64,000 nucleotides of DNA from Antilocapra americana (Eukaryota; Chordata; Mammalia; Artiodactyla; Antilocapridae). The notes under the pieces were generated by a model. It had not been told where the DNA came from. It was given only the letters and a program-made list of their open reading frames with translations, and made no database searches. The position numbers were made by a program, and so were the translations under genes. The stretch spans positions 4,996,463-5,060,462 of the forward strand of contig ML660211.1 in NCBI GenBank assembly GCA_007570785.1, written 5' to 3'. Positions 12,334 through 25,052 of this stretch are shown piece after piece (the first letter of the stretch is position 1; each line of letters opens with the position of its first letter).

Positions 12334-13698
12334 GTGTGTGAGGAGATTAAAGATTAGAAAGATTATTTCTGGAAGAAGGGGCATTTGACATGCATTATAC
12401 AGTAAAGCGTTTCTGAGGGAAATGTGGAAAAATGTGGTCCACCTTAAAAACTGTAGGCAGTATCTGGTAATGTAGTTCATCTGGATATAGATACCAATAA
12501 TCAATTTCATTAGTCCTCCCACCCCAACCCAAATGTAGATGGTTTCTTTTGCTATAATACAAGTTAATAAGATCCTCTCTTAAATGTTAGCATTTCTTTT
12601 GCATTATCTGGCTAAGGTGTAGGATTGTAGAGAAGACAATTGAATGCAGAAGGAAGATAGTAGGTTTTCTCTTTGGGCATAATTCTTCGTAAATGAGCCA
12701 CACTATACTTATCTATTGTTCCATATACATAATGAATGGAGATATGAAATTATTCAAAAACTTTCAGTATACTCTAATAAAACTTTGGAACCAATTGAAT
12801 ATAATATTTTTAAAGAAAAAATGGCTGTAAACAACAAAACACATAAAAATTTGATGCTATGAAGTGGCCCCGAATAGGAATTATTCCTAATTGCAACCAT
12901 TTTCAAGTCTGGTAGAAAGTTGAAAGCAAATATGTAATCAAGGAAAGCAATTGTTTCTCTTGGTCTTTCAATTTATTTCACTGCTTGAATTTCCAACATG
13001 AACATGTATTAATTTTGTCATTAACAACGACAGGTTGGAACAAACAAGAATCCTGCTATTCCATGTTCTTATCATATGATCAATAAATAGGCTAGAGATG
13101 ACAAATCACTGTAATAGAAAATAGACACATTCCTGTCTTCTTTTTTAGCTTAAGAGGTAAAAATACTTCCCCCTCTTAAGTTTAGGTAAAATTTCCAGAA
13201 ACATTACAAACTTTAAAAAAATGTGCATTTACAGATTTGTAATAAGGGATATACTATTCATACGTAATACATTTTATTAAGTTGCTGATAAATAATAATT
13301 AGTCCAACCAAAATGAACTATTTTTTTTTCCATTTGAAGAAAGTCTAGAGTAATAGCAGTTTCACAGAGCTATTTATGATATATGTGTATGTATAATTTT
13401 ACAAAGTGCATATGCATTTTCTATCACTTTTTTCCATTCAATGTGGATAAGGTTTTTCTCAAAGAAGCATACTTTTCTGAGACTCATTGGTTGTCTTCTC
13501 TACTTGAGTTAAGATAACTTTTTTCTATTTTCAGTTTAGTAGCTGTTGTTCTGTCCTTCTATGCAGTCAGACTGCCTATTTTTTTCTATACCATTGTCTT
13601 AGGTTTAGTCTTGGGGATTTTTGTTGCTATATTGTGCTTGATTTTCACATTGATGTGATTTGTAAACTTTGTGCATAGCCTCACTGAAGGGTGTGGTT
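12334..13698. other. Intron, no recognised feature
   Basis: AT-rich DNA without splice-bounded open frames. No repeat family is recognised, although an old decayed one could escape the eye. Confidence 0.5.
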
Positions 13699-13820
13699 GA
13701 TCCCCTGGAGAAGGGAATGGCTACCCAGTCTAGGATTCTTGCCTGGAGAATTCCATGGCCAGAGGAGCCTTGTGGGCAGCATACCATGGGGGGCTCAAAG
13801 AGGCAGGCATGACTAAAACT
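13699..13820 (+). repeat. Bov-tA SINE fragment
   Basis: Starts at the end of the tRNA-like head (tgatcccctggagaagggaa) and runs through the Bov-A body (gattcttgcctggagaattc). The 5' head is missing and the 3' end is diverged. Confidence 0.85.
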
Positions 13821-15606
13821 TGATTTAGGATTATCTAAAATGTAAGCACTCTTTTTCTCTTTTCAAAGAAAAATGGTAATATGCATCACTGATGTCAGAA
13901 AAAAAAGATTACACTTTTACAATCTTTGAAGTGGGCTGTGAATGATTCCAAAAAGTTTACCACAGGGTTATTATCGTGCCTCTGCCTTTCAATAGTAAAC
14001 ACTTACACACTCTTTACACTTCTTGTGCAATCATTACAGTCTTCCAGGCCCATGATAAGCACATAGCATTGGTTATCTCATTTTTCTTCATAAACTCTTC
14101 AGACTGTAAGAAAATTTCAACTGTTTCACTGGGCAGAAACTTAGATCTAGTAAGTTCTAATGATGACCAGAAATATTTTAAAGATATAATGTGATAATTT
14201 TATTAATAAAACAACAGATTTTTTAATAATACTGTTTTCCTCTAGGAATGCAGTGTGTTTTTTGTTTGATTACTCTGTTTTTTTGTTCCACTTTTTTTTC
14301 ATTGTTTTAACTTTTTTCTATCCTTTTTTCTTTTTTGCTTGAGATTCAAGCAAATCTAATTCTTATTGAATTAATTTTATAAATCCAATGTATTTTTGTG
14401 GCATGATTCTGATATTACTTTTAGAATATGTAAGACCCAGAAAATGATCAAAAGTAACAAAACCTGCTTATTTCCTAATGAATTATTGGTGCCATTTTAT
14501 TTTAACCTAAATAAAGTTGAATTTATATTATTATTTATATAATTGCAAGTCATCCCTTTAAATAAGAAGGTTATTTATTTTCTTTTATTCTCTGTAAAAT
14601 TCTCTGATTGTGAAAATAATAGATGGTGGATTAATGAAACAAAATAGAAACAATATAGGAAAAGTTGAAATGAAAACACGGTCATGTTTTTCATTTAATA
14701 CTTTTCCTACCCTCTCTGAATTTTAACAACATATTTAAAAACAGTTTACACCAGTTGTCAATTAGAGAAGAGCACATTTATTACAGTGTGAAGACAAATT
14801 TCTGTTAAATATCAGCACATTTTGAAAAGTTTTGATTTTGCATTCCACAGCTGGCCAAGTCATAGTTTCCATTCTTACACACACCACACCTCTCTTCAGC
14901 CTCCCAGCCACTTAATTTTCCTCGTGATATTCAGATAAAACCACAGATCAATGTAACACCTCAGAAAGGGTATCATTTTTGTGTCCGAAAAATCTATATT
15001 CCTTTGTTTCAGCATCTTCTCACCAAGAGATAATTGATGAAAAGAAAACAAATGTTTTTTACTCTGCATGTCATTTCTGAAAACACTGAAGGCTATCAGT
15101 ACTGGGTTATTGTTAGTCTTCATCATTTTTATGTTTAGCTATTGAATAGCTCTTCCTTTGTTACATTACATATGGAGACCTATAAGTCAGATGCTCATCT
15201 GCCAGCTGATAAACAAGAGTTGAAATCAATTGTGGCACAACTATATAATTCATTTTTGGTAGAGTTAGCATATCTATACAGATGTTTATATGTTTTTATT
15301 CCTTTCATTATTATTGAAAATATAAAATATTATAGACACATTTATTAGTATTGATATGTAGGTTCTTAAAAATGGAATACAATTAGAATACAGAAAAATT
15401 GGAATACAATACAATTGGAAGAATAGATTTGCATCATTGAACATGCTAGAATTTTTGAACTTTATATTAAATAAAATAATGATTAGTGAAGTTGTTTATG
15501 AATGTTAAAGTATAAAATAAAATTATAAATAGGAATATGCAATAATATTATTATTTTATATTCTAGAGGTGCAGGAATAAAATGATCGATAGATGTAGAG
15601 GTAGTA
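13821..15606. other. Intron, no recognised feature
   Basis: AT-rich, with T-rich patches near 14275-14335. No feature can be supported. Confidence 0.5.
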
Positions 15607-15700
15607 CCTGGGAAATACCAGGGACAGAGAAGCCTGGCAGGCTACCTTCCATGGGGTCACAAAGAGTCAGACATGACAGAACAACTGAACACACACACAG
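15607..15700 (+). repeat. Bov-A SINE fragment
   Basis: Short body piece: cctgggaaataccagggaca, tccatggggtcacaaagagt, ending in a CA run. Confidence 0.82.
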
Positions 15701-16041
15701 AGATATTCAAATATTCTGAAAATTTATGAGACTTATTTAAATCTCCTGTATTTATTCTCAAGAACTTAGTAATTGAATTTAAGGAACTGTCTGTAATGAG
15801 ATAAAATAATCCTGTTTATTCTCTTTCAACAGTTAACTGTCTAGGAGATTACATACCAGTTTCTAAGATCTCATATCTCAATGAGAATATTTATTTAAAA
15901 AACTTCCTTAAAATGGTAATATTAGAGTTTGTTTGTATTAATGTGGTATGTATGTTTTGTGTGTGTGTGTTGAGGGGGGAAATAGCTTAACTATCTGATA
16001 GAATAAGATGAAGATTTATGTTATCTCAAATTCTAAATAGT
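15701..16041. other. AT-rich intron with short GT run
   Basis: A short GT dinucleotide tract at about 15957-15970 is the only notable element. Confidence 0.5.
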
Positions 16042-16178
16042 CTTCCCAGGTGGCTCAGTGATAAAGAATTACCTGCCAGTGCATTAGATGGGTTTGACCC
16101 CTCAATAAGGAAGATCCCCTGGAGAAGGAAATAGTAACCTACTCCAGTATTCTTGCCTGGGAAATTCCAGAGACAGAA
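16042..16178 (+). repeat. Bov-tA SINE, 3'-truncated
   Basis: Diverged tRNA-like head (cttcccaggtggctcagtga) followed by the start of the Bov-A body (ctactccagtattcttgcct), ending at about 16178 without the tail. Confidence 0.87.
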
Positions 16179-18273
16179 AATTATCCTGTTATTCTTTGTT
16201 ATGAATCATTTAATATTAATTATACACACTCATACATATGGACATGGCTATATGTAACACATCAACATCAGAAATTATTCTCCTGAACAAAATAAGGAAT
16301 ATTCAATGTCACCACCAAAGAGTAGGAGTAGAGGAGAACGTAAGTTTATGTGGTGTTAGAGAAAGAGTAAACCACATCCCAAGTGGTTGCTGAGTGCTCA
16401 TAGCCAATCTGGGTTACTCTAAAAGACTTGTTTAGAAAATGTGATAGAATTGTCATGATACAATTATACATTCTCTGCATGCAGCTGAGCTGACCTGTCC
16501 GTTGCTGCCCTGTCTTTGATTATCACCTATGTGTTTTTGGCTCCCCAATGGAGATTCTTTGCCCTGTATTTTAATGTTATCACTTAGTCTAGGAACTTCA
16601 TTCTCAATGTTTCATAGTCTTGTTAGTTCTAGTTTTTCAAAACCCATTTTCTTCAGATAAACCATATTGCCACTGTTCCATTCAGGCCTTCATTATCTTA
16701 ATAATGGCATTAATGTCTTCCTTGGTTTGGCTTTCCCCTCACACCATCCTCTTTTCTTTGTCTTAATATTAATACCTGTGGGTTTATACAAGAGCATGAT
16801 ATATTCTGCAAATACTTCACTAAACAAATAAGCAATATCCCCTGTACTTGGTGGAGCTTGCCTTCTAATGAGAGGTGATGACAATAAGCATGATAAATGA
16901 CTAAATGATACGGCATGTTATAAGCTGAAAACTACTGTGGATAAGATAGAACAAGGTAAGGAGCAGAGGAAATAATAGTTGGAAGGAGGAAATGTGGGGA
17001 AGTATGTTCAGTTAAAATAGGTTAGCCCAAGTGATCCAGAGAGAGATGCATTTGAAATATGTATACATACAGCAGAAATGAAGAAAGTGAATGAATGAGC
17101 TTTGTTGTTTTGGAAACGGCAAAGAAGGCATTGTGCTTGGGATGGTGTAAATGAGGAAAAGAGGGAGAGAGATGAGTTAGAGAGGTATTGGGGAGCTTGA
17201 AAATAGAGCATCTTTTTAGTAATACCAAAGAGCTCTGGCTTTTACTCTGAGGGAGGTGGGAAGCCGTTGTGTGGGTGTGAACTGTGAAATGAAATGAGAT
17301 CAACAATGTTTTGCAAACCTTTCTGGTTGTTGAAAGTATCTTTTTAAAACCCCAAAATGATTATAATACTCCTCTGTTTGTATTTTAAAAAAAATATCCT
17401 CAGGATAAATTTTCAGTGTGATATAATCACTTAAACATTTCATCTGATACTATTCATCCCACAATACCCATGGGGAAAAAAACACTCTATAATATGTGAT
17501 TCCATAATTAAGTGCTAAGGCTGGACTTTGCAAACCATAATTTTATACAAATGATGAAGTAATACAAGTGGGAATCATTAGTGACTACTTTGTGTAGGTT
17601 TTTGAACACAAGGTCAATCTTGAGGACAAAAAAAAATCAATTTATCTAAAAGGAGAAAGGTGGGATAAGGTGAAGGATGTTGTATAAGCAAAGGCAGAGA
17701 ATTAACAAAGTCCAACCGGACGGCAAGATTGCCTTGCCTGTTGGGAGAAGTGGGTCAGATGGAGGCCAACCAGAAGAGTTTAAATATTGATACCAGCAGA
17801 AAGGAGTAGGAAATTGTAGATTTTTAAGTAGAAAAATGAAATAATAAAATCAGTCTTTAGACAGTAGCCTGGAAGATGGTTTTGATTTATTGATGAGAGA
17901 TGGACAAACAGGAAACAAGTCTCACATGAGTCAAAACTTTCTCTCTACCTAAAGGATCATGCTCTGTCATATCTTGGTAAATTCAGTCTTGGTAAATTCA
18001 GTAACCTTATATGAGTCATCTTGTTGACTAAAGAGGGCTTCCATTATTTTCTCTGAAGATTGATGAATGGCCAAAGGGAAGGAAATGGAATTGAAGATAA
18101 AGGCATCATTTGTCTTCTTTCTGCTTAGGTGTATTGTTGATGTGTATCAGATCCTAGACCTTTTAGCAATGTTTACTGTCCAGTGTATGTGTGTGTGACA
18201 ACTATTAATAGATTGAATGGGAAGAACACGATAAGGTCTGGTACATATAATAAAGTTTTGTTTTGTTCTTCAG
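16179..18273. other. Intron upstream of exon, with old repeat-like parts
   Basis: Mixed intron. The segment 16860-17330 contains ctctggcttttactctgagg and gaggtgggaagccgttg, phrases that recur in an old mammalian-wide repeat; 17640-17890 looks similar in type. I cannot assign a family. The last bases before the exon form a T-rich acceptor tract. Confidence 0.4.
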
Positions 18274-18379
18274 GTAACAGAAACACGGACGGGTCCTCTT
18301 GGCTGCAGTAACTATGACAACCTAGATTCTGTCAGTTCTGTTCTGGTTCAGAGTCCTGAGAATAAGATTCAGTTGCAAG
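18274..18379 (+). CDS. BRINP3: BRINP3 internal exon (106 bp)
   Basis: The exon is bounded by a T-rich acceptor (ttttgttcttcag) and a consensus donor (caag|gtatgt). It translates without stop as 35 codons plus one base, so it starts in phase 0 and ends in phase 1. The peptide reads [19 protein letters not shown], then [16 protein letters not shown]. This is the segment of BRINP proteins after the MACPF core, and it matches BRINP3 as I remember it better than BRINP1 or BRINP2. BRINP proteins are secreted or ER-located glycoproteins of neurons, induced by BMP and retinoic acid and reported to slow cell-cycle entry. It joins in frame to the exon at 28359. It is partial: start and stop lie outside the window. 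Confidence 0.87.
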
Positions 18380-18694
18380 GTATGTAGGTGAAATTTCATT
18401 AATTCTCTATGAGCCTGAATGACAGTTATCCAGTTGTGATTTCTTTCTTTTTTTTCGATAAGCTGTGTGTTCAGTACTAGGCTTTTAAAATTCTTATACA
18501 GGCTACTAATATTTAAATGATATAAACATTATAGACCAGATGAAGAGAATGTCAAAATTCACTTTACTTTTAAAATTGAATAATTGATAACAATTGAAAA
18601 TGCATTGTGATAATATTTTTGTTCCACACAGTAATCATTGTCTCAATAAGGAGCAGTTTTTCTTAGCTTTCCTTGAGCTTTAACTTTTTCCTCA
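18380..18694. other. Intron start, no recognised feature
   Basis: AT-rich intron directly after the donor site; nothing recognised. Confidence 0.5.
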
Positions 18695-18895
18695 AGAAAG
18701 TGAAAGTGGAAGTTGCTCTGTCATATCAGATTCTTTGCAACCCCATGAATTACACAATCCATGGAATTCTCTAGGCCAGAATACTGGAGTGAGTAGCCTT
18801 TCCTTTCTGCAGGGGATCTTCCCAACCCAGGGATCGAACCCAAGTCTCCCACCATGCAGGAGGATTCTTTACCAGCTGAGCCACAGGGGAAGCCC
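18695..18895 (-). repeat. Bov-tA SINE, complete, reverse
   Basis: Reverse Bov-tA from aagaaagtgaaagtggaagt through ggatcgaacccaagtctcc to the head end ctgagccacaggggaagccc. It lies about 315 bp downstream of the exon donor. Confidence 0.92.
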
Positions 18896-18988
18896 TTTTT
18901 CAGTATAGATTCTGATAAAAATTGTAACCATATTTATGCATACTCTATTGTGAAACTTTGACATTTTGAATGTAACTTAATATGATAG

Positions 18989-19270
18989 AGAAGGTGATGG
19001 CACCCCACTCCAGTACTCTTGCCTGGAAAATCCCATGGATGGAGGAGCCTGGTAGGCTGCAGTCCATGGGGTCTCGAAGAGTCGGACACGATTGAGCGAA
19101 TTTACTTTCACTTTTCACTTTCATGCATTGGAGAAGGAAATGGCAACCCACTCCAGTGTTCTTGCCTGGAGAATCCCAGGGACGGAGGAGCCTGGTGGGC
19201 TGCCATCTATGGAGTCACACAGAGTCGGACATGATTGAAGCGACCTAACAGCAGCAGCAGCAGCAGCAGC
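18989..19270 (+). repeat. Bov-A2 SINE (dimeric) with target-site duplication
   Basis: Two Bov-A units in tandem (first cccactccagtactcttgcc, second cccactccagtgttcttgcc) joined by a cttttcactttcatgcattg linker, ending in an AGC trinucleotide tail. Exactly flanked by taatatgatag at 18978-18988 and 19271-19281, which gives its borders. Confidence 0.95.
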
Positions 19271-19563
19271 TAATATGATAGCTAAGGCTGCCTTTCTCGT
19301 CTGATAAATAGATACATACTTAAGAGAATATTAACAAAATATTTATACTTGCATTATTTCTTTTATAAAGATAGATTCTGTGATATGGCAATAATTTATC
19401 ATCTTCTTTCTATTATTATACTTTGTGAAATAATTCAATAGAGGACTTTTTAAAATCGTAAGTTGATTTCATCCTCTAAATGTCTAAGCATGTGTATATC
19501 ACTCATTCATATAGACAGGGAAAGGTTATGTATCCAGATGTTTAAACATGTACTAGCTGAATA

Positions 19564-19844
19564 TGTGGAGAAGGCAATGGCAACTCACTCCAGGACTCTT
19601 GCCTGGAAAATTCCATGGGTGGAAGAGCCTGGAAGGCTGTAGTTCATGGGGTCGCTAAGAGTGGGACATGACTGAGCGACTTCACTTTCACTTTTCACTT
19701 TCATGCTTTGGAGAAGGAAATGACAACCCCCAGTGCTCTTGCCTGGAGAATCCCAGGGATGGGGAAGCCTGGTGAGCTGCCGTCTAGGGGTCACACAGAG
19801 TCAGGCATAACTGAAGCGACTTAGCAGCAGTAGCAGCAGCGGCG
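19564..19844 (+). repeat. Bov-A2 SINE (dimeric) with target-site duplication
   Basis: A second Bov-A2 in the same orientation, with both Bov-A units, the linker and an AGC/CGG tail. Flanked by gctgaata at 19556-19563 and 19845-19852. Confidence 0.94.
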
Positions 19845-19871
19845 GCTGAATAAGTTCAAAAGTGCCTTTTT

Positions 19872-21061
19872 GATGTTCAAGCTGGTTTTAGAAAAGGCAG
19901 AGGAACCAGGGATCAAATTGCCAACATCCGCTGGATCATCGAAAAAGCAAGAGAGTTCAGAAAAATATCTATTTCTGCTTTATTGATTATGCCAAAGCCT
20001 TTGACTGTGTGGATCACAATGAACTGTGGAAAATTCTAAAAGAGATAGAAATACCAGACCATCTGACCTGTCTCTTGAGAAACCTGTATGCAGCTCAGGA
20101 AGCAACAGTTAGAACTGGACATGGAATGACAGACTGGTTCCAAATAGGAAAGGAGTATGTCAAGGCTGTATATTGTCACTCTGCTTATTTAACTCATATG
20201 CAGAGTATATTATGAGAAACACTGGGCTGGAAGAAGCACAAGCTAGAATCAAGATTGCTGGGAGAAATATCAGTAATCTCAGATATGCAGATGACACCAC
20301 CCTTATGGCAGAAAGTGAAGAGGAACTAAAAACCCTCTTGATGAAAGTGAAAAAGAGTAAAAAAATTTGGCTTAAAGCTCAACATTCAGAAAACTAAGAT
20401 CATGGCATGTGGTCCCATCACTACATGGGGAATAGATGTGGTAACAGTGGAAATAATATCAGACTTTATTTTTTGGGGCTCCAAAATCACTTAAGAAGGT
20501 GACTGCAGCCATGAAATTAAGACACTTACTTCTTGGAAGGAAAGTTATGACCAACCTAGACAGTATATTAAAAAGCAGAGACATTACTTTGCCAACAAAG
20601 TCCTTCTAGTCAAGGCTATGGTTTTTCCAGTAGTTATGTAAGCATGTGAGATTTGGATGGTGAAGAAAGCTGAGCACTGAAGAACTGATGCTTTTGAACT
20701 GTGGTGTTGGATAAGACTTTTGAGAGTCCCTTGGACTTCAAGGAGATCCAGCCAGTTCATCCTAAAGGAGATCAGTCCTGGGTGTTCATTGGAGGGACTG
20801 ATGTTGAAACTCAAACTCCAATACTTTGGCCACCTCATGGAAGAGTTGACTCATTGGAAAAGGCCCTAATGCTGGGAAGGATTGGGGGCAGGAGAAGGGG
20901 ATGACAGAGGATAAGATGGCTGGATGGCATCACCGAGTTGATGAACATGGGTTTGTGTAGACTCTGGGAGTTGGTGATGGACAGGGAGGCCTGGCATGCT
21001 GTGATTCATGGGGTGGCACAGAGTTGGACATGACTGAGCAACTGAACTGAACTGGACTGAA
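19872..21061 (+). mobile_element. BovB LINE, 5'-truncated, sense
   Basis: About 1.2 kb of the 3' half of BovB. It begins in the reverse transcriptase at gatgttcaagctggtttta, passes the catalytic motif YADD (bases 20284-20295) and ends with the typical gagcaactgaactgaac repeat-like terminus. Frames at 20009-20215, 20173-20397 and 20701-20904 are consecutive pieces of one original frame separated by frameshifts, so the protein is dead. It is very close in sequence to the antisense copy at 23349-24726. Confidence 0.93.
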
Positions 21062-22928
21062 TCTAAATTTAATTCACTAATCAAAAGGGTAATTTTGAGT
21101 TGTTCTTCTTTAGTCTACCTTCTTTAATTGCTTAACTTAGAGCTATATTTGCATTATTCAGTTTTATATAAAAATGTTTAACGTTTCAGAAATTTATGGG
21201 AATTTTCCTCCATTTTTCCATCTAAAAATTTAAAGGCATCAGGTAATTTAAATTTACCCTAAGTAATAAATAGATTTCATTCAGTTTGAATTGTACAAAG
21301 TCACAGAGAAAGTGCTTAAATTTTTAAACTCTAAATGCTATCCAAGTTATTATTGTCAATTTTACTTTAAAGTTATTAAAATATTTTCTCTAATTTAAAT
21401 AGAAGCACCATCTCTCACTATTACCTATACTTCTCCACTATTCACCCCTTTTTGAAATGTATTGACTTTCCATCAGAGTATTAATTTTACTAGAAAAAGA
21501 CAAAAAATTTTTATATCAAATATGTTTATTTCAATTGATTCAATTTTATTTGTTAACACTACTAATTTTTATATTTGTGAATTAACACTATTGATTTTTA
21601 CTCTTTGTGAATCACTGTATTCAGTATTAAGAATATAATATTTTATACACAAAACTTCTGCCTCCTATTAGCCTTGGGGAAAAAATCAGCACAAGGAATA
21701 AATGAAGTGACATGCCCCTTTTGTGTAACCATTTTATCTCTTCACTTCAATTTATATAGGGCAGAAACGTTCATGTCTTTCACCATTTACTACTTGCTAG
21801 GTCTTTATTTCCAGTTGTCTATTACAACTCTATTTGTACCACAATACACAAAATATTAACCAATTCCAAAATGTTACCATGATGCATCTCTTTGAAGAGT
21901 ATTTATAAAACCGTGGGTCACTATATGTGGCAATTGCAAAAACTGATGTTTCAAAAGAATCTTTTATTAAAGTACTATGATAGATTATTGTGTCTTTCAT
22001 AGTTAGCTGGTTTCATGGATAGAAGTGCATAGGTATGGATGACATGTGTGTGTGTGAGAGAGACCTTGTGTTTTGCTTGTAAGCATGAGGTGAAGCACTA
22101 GAATCAGTGTTTGATCCATTTGGAGATACTGAGTTCAGCTATATTATTGACCTTCTTCTTCTGAAGCTCTGGTCTTATAGAAGAAAAAGAATTGTTCCTG
22201 AAGTAGAATTTTATCAGAGCAAAGAAAACATCAATAAGAATTACTGAGGTACAGCATTAGGCAAAAAATTCAAAATGAATTCCATGACTTAACTATCTAT
22301 ATTAGAATTGACATTCACAAATGAGATGTCAGAGAGATGCATTACACATTAGCACATTGATTTTGACTGAAAACAAATGGAATCAAATGTTTCCTGGCAG
22401 CGGTAAGCTGGGTTTATCTGCTTGGCTGTCTGACTTTGCCAATCACGTTTCAGACCAGACACTTTTTTTTTTAATTGAAAGATCCATATCTACTACTCTG
22501 AATTATTGATGAAAATACATTTAATATATATGATAAAATGTAATTCATAGGAAGTATTAGCAAATACTTACTGAAATGAATGATATTTCAATTTTTCAAC
22601 CCACTTAAGACTTTAACATATCAAACAAGGTACATTTGTGTGAAAGGGTAGCAGAAGTAATTCAAAGTTATTAAATTTTGGTAGTAATTTTTTGGTAAAA
22701 TTCCCAGAAAGTGAATGATCTGTGTGACTAGGTAACAAATACTTTTACACATCAGTTGGTTCCTTATGCTTTATTTCAGCAAAATTGGCACAAGACTGTG
22801 TTATCAAATAGATAATAACTGATGGAGCACTATGCAATTAGTTTTTGCTTATAATAAAAGTCTGACTATATTGCTCAAAAGACTATCCTGTTTCCTATAT
22901 CTCATCTGTTGAGATGTTCGAACAATTT
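21062..22928. other. Intron, no recognised feature
   Basis: AT-rich DNA forming most of the spacer between two inverted BovB copies. A short GT run lies near 22048-22058. No gene signal. Confidence 0.5.
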
Positions 22929-22939
22929 TCTTAGAGCTT

Positions 22940-23066
22940 GGTGATGGTTTAGTGACTAAGTCATGTCCGACTCTTGCAAGCCCATGATATAGCCCACCAG
23001 GCTTCTCTGTCCATTGGATTCTCCAGGCAAGAATACTGGAGTGGCTTGTCATTTCCTATTCCAGGA
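22940..23066 (-). repeat. Bov-tA SINE body fragment with target-site duplication
   Basis: Reverse Bov-A body (cccaccaggcttctctgtcc, ggcaagaatactggagtggc). Flanked by tcttagagctt at 22929-22939 and 23067-23077, an exact 11-bp duplication, so this shortened form is how it inserted. Confidence 0.92.
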
Positions 23067-23348
23067 TCTTAGAGCTTACATATATAAAAATTAAAAGAAG
23101 ACAAATAATTTGAAATAATATGAATTTTTGAAATAATTCATATTAATTTATACTTCTAAAAATACCCCACAGTAATTAACAAAGCTCCATCAATTCATTA
23201 AATCATGAGTTTTCAAGGAATAGATAATGTTTGTCTTTAAAAGTTATTTATCAATACTTGTAATACATATAACTGATTGTTTAATTGTATATTATCAGTA
23301 ATTATAATAATTCAAATCAGAGTGATTTTTAAAATTATATTCATTATT

Positions 23349-24726
23349 CAGTTCAGTTCAGTTGCTCAGTTGTGTCCAACTCTTTGCAACCCCATGAATC
23401 ACAGCATGCCAGGCCTCCCTGTCCATCACCAACTCCCAGAGTCTACACAAACCCATGTTCATTAACTCAGTGATGCCATCCAGCCATCTTATCCTCTGTC
23501 GTCCCCTTCTCCTCCTGCTCCCAATCCTTCCCAGCATTAGGGCCTTTTCTAATGAGTCAACTCTTCCATGAGGTGGCCAAAGTATTGGAGTTTGAGTTTC
23601 AACATCAGTCCCTCCAATGAACACCCAGGACTGATCTCCTTTAGGATGAACTGGCTGGATCTCCTTGAAGTCCAAGGGACTCTCAAAAGTCTTATCCAAC
23701 ACCACAGTTCAAAAGCATCAATTCTTCGGTGCTCTGCTTTCTTCACCATCCAACTCTCACATGCTTACATGACCACCAGAAAAACCATAGCCTTGACTAG
23801 AAGGACTTTGTTGGCAAAGTAATGTCTCTGCTTTTCAATACGCTGTCTAGGTTGGTCATAACTTTCCTTCCAAGGAGTAAGTGTCTTTTAATTTCATGGC
23901 TGCAGTCACCATCTTAAGTGATTTTGGAGCCCCCAAAAATAAACTCTGACACTGTTTCCACTGTTTCTGCATCTATTCCCCATGTAGTGATGGGACCAGA
24001 TGTCATGATCTTAGTTTTCTGAATGTTGAGCTTTAAGCCAAATTTTTCACTCTTCTCTTCCACTTTCATCAAGAGGTTTTTTAGTTCCTCTTCACTTTCT
24101 GCCATGAGGTGTGGTGTCATCTGCATATCTGAGATTACTGATATTTCTCCCAGCAATCTTGATTCCAGCTTGTGCTTCTTCCAGCCCAGCGTTTCTCATG
24201 ATGTACTCTGCATGTATACAGCCTTGATGTACTCCTTTTCCTATTTGGAACCAGTCCGCTGTTCCATGTCCAGTTCTAACTGTTGCTTCCTGAGCTGCAT
24301 ACAGGTTTCTCAAGAGACAGGTCTGGTATTTCTATCTCTTTCAGAATTTTCCACAGTTCATTGTGATCCACACAGTAAAAGGCTTTGGTGTAATCAATAA
24401 AGCAGAAATAGATGTTTTTCTGGAACTCTCTTGGTTTTTGATGATCCAGCGGATGTTGGCAATTTGATCTCTGGTTCTTCTGCCTTTTCTGAAACTGGCT
24501 TGAACATCTGGAATTTCATGGTTTGCATATTGCTTTAGCCTGTCTTGGAGAATTTGGGGCATCTGTTTACTAGCGTGTGAGATGAGTGCAATTGTGTGGT
24601 AGTTTGAACATTCTTTGGCATTGCCATTTTTGGGGATTGAAATGAAAACTGACCTGTTCTAGTCCTGTGGCCATTACTGAGTTTTCCAAATTTGCTGACA
24701 TATTGAGTGCAGCACTTTCACAGCAT
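23349..24726 (-). mobile_element. BovB LINE, 5'-truncated, antisense, with target-site duplication
   Basis: About 1.38 kb of BovB in reverse. Minus-strand frames at 24341-24562, 24092-24313, 23914-24156, 23549-23749 and 23358-23705 are successive parts of the reverse transcriptase and C-terminus. A shift immediately after the YADD motif splits the catalytic region between two frames. The flanks ttcattatt at 23340-23348 and 24727-24735 are a 9-bp target-site duplication, so the element is a complete 5'-truncated insertion. Confidence 0.94.
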
Positions 24727-24735
24727 TTCATTATT

Positions 24736-25052
24736 AGAAAACTATGTTTTATTTAATTCATGCTACAAAATTTTGTGTTTTTTATAATTTTCAGAAAACC
24801 ATATACATTTTCAATCATTGATTTTTATTGTAGATACTAGACTGTTTAAAGAAAAGATGTTTAGTAATAAAATGTATTATATTAGTAGAAAAACTTGTAG
24901 GACAATGAAATGAAATGATGACTTCAAGGAGAGAAAACACACATGTAACACATACATACATACATACAGTTTTCTCATTTGTTCTTTTTAAAGGAGAATA
25001 TTGATGCCAGATTGCTTGGATTAGATTCCGTCAGTACATACAGATATGTGAT
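24736..25052. other. Intron before assembly gap
   Basis: AT-rich DNA with a CATA tetranucleotide tract at 24951-24968. It ends at the 400-N gap. Confidence 0.55.

Noticed and set aside
18989..19844. Regularly spaced repeats suggesting a CRISPR-like array
   Set aside because: The repeated units are two dimeric Bov-A2 SINEs with target-site duplications in a mammalian genome.
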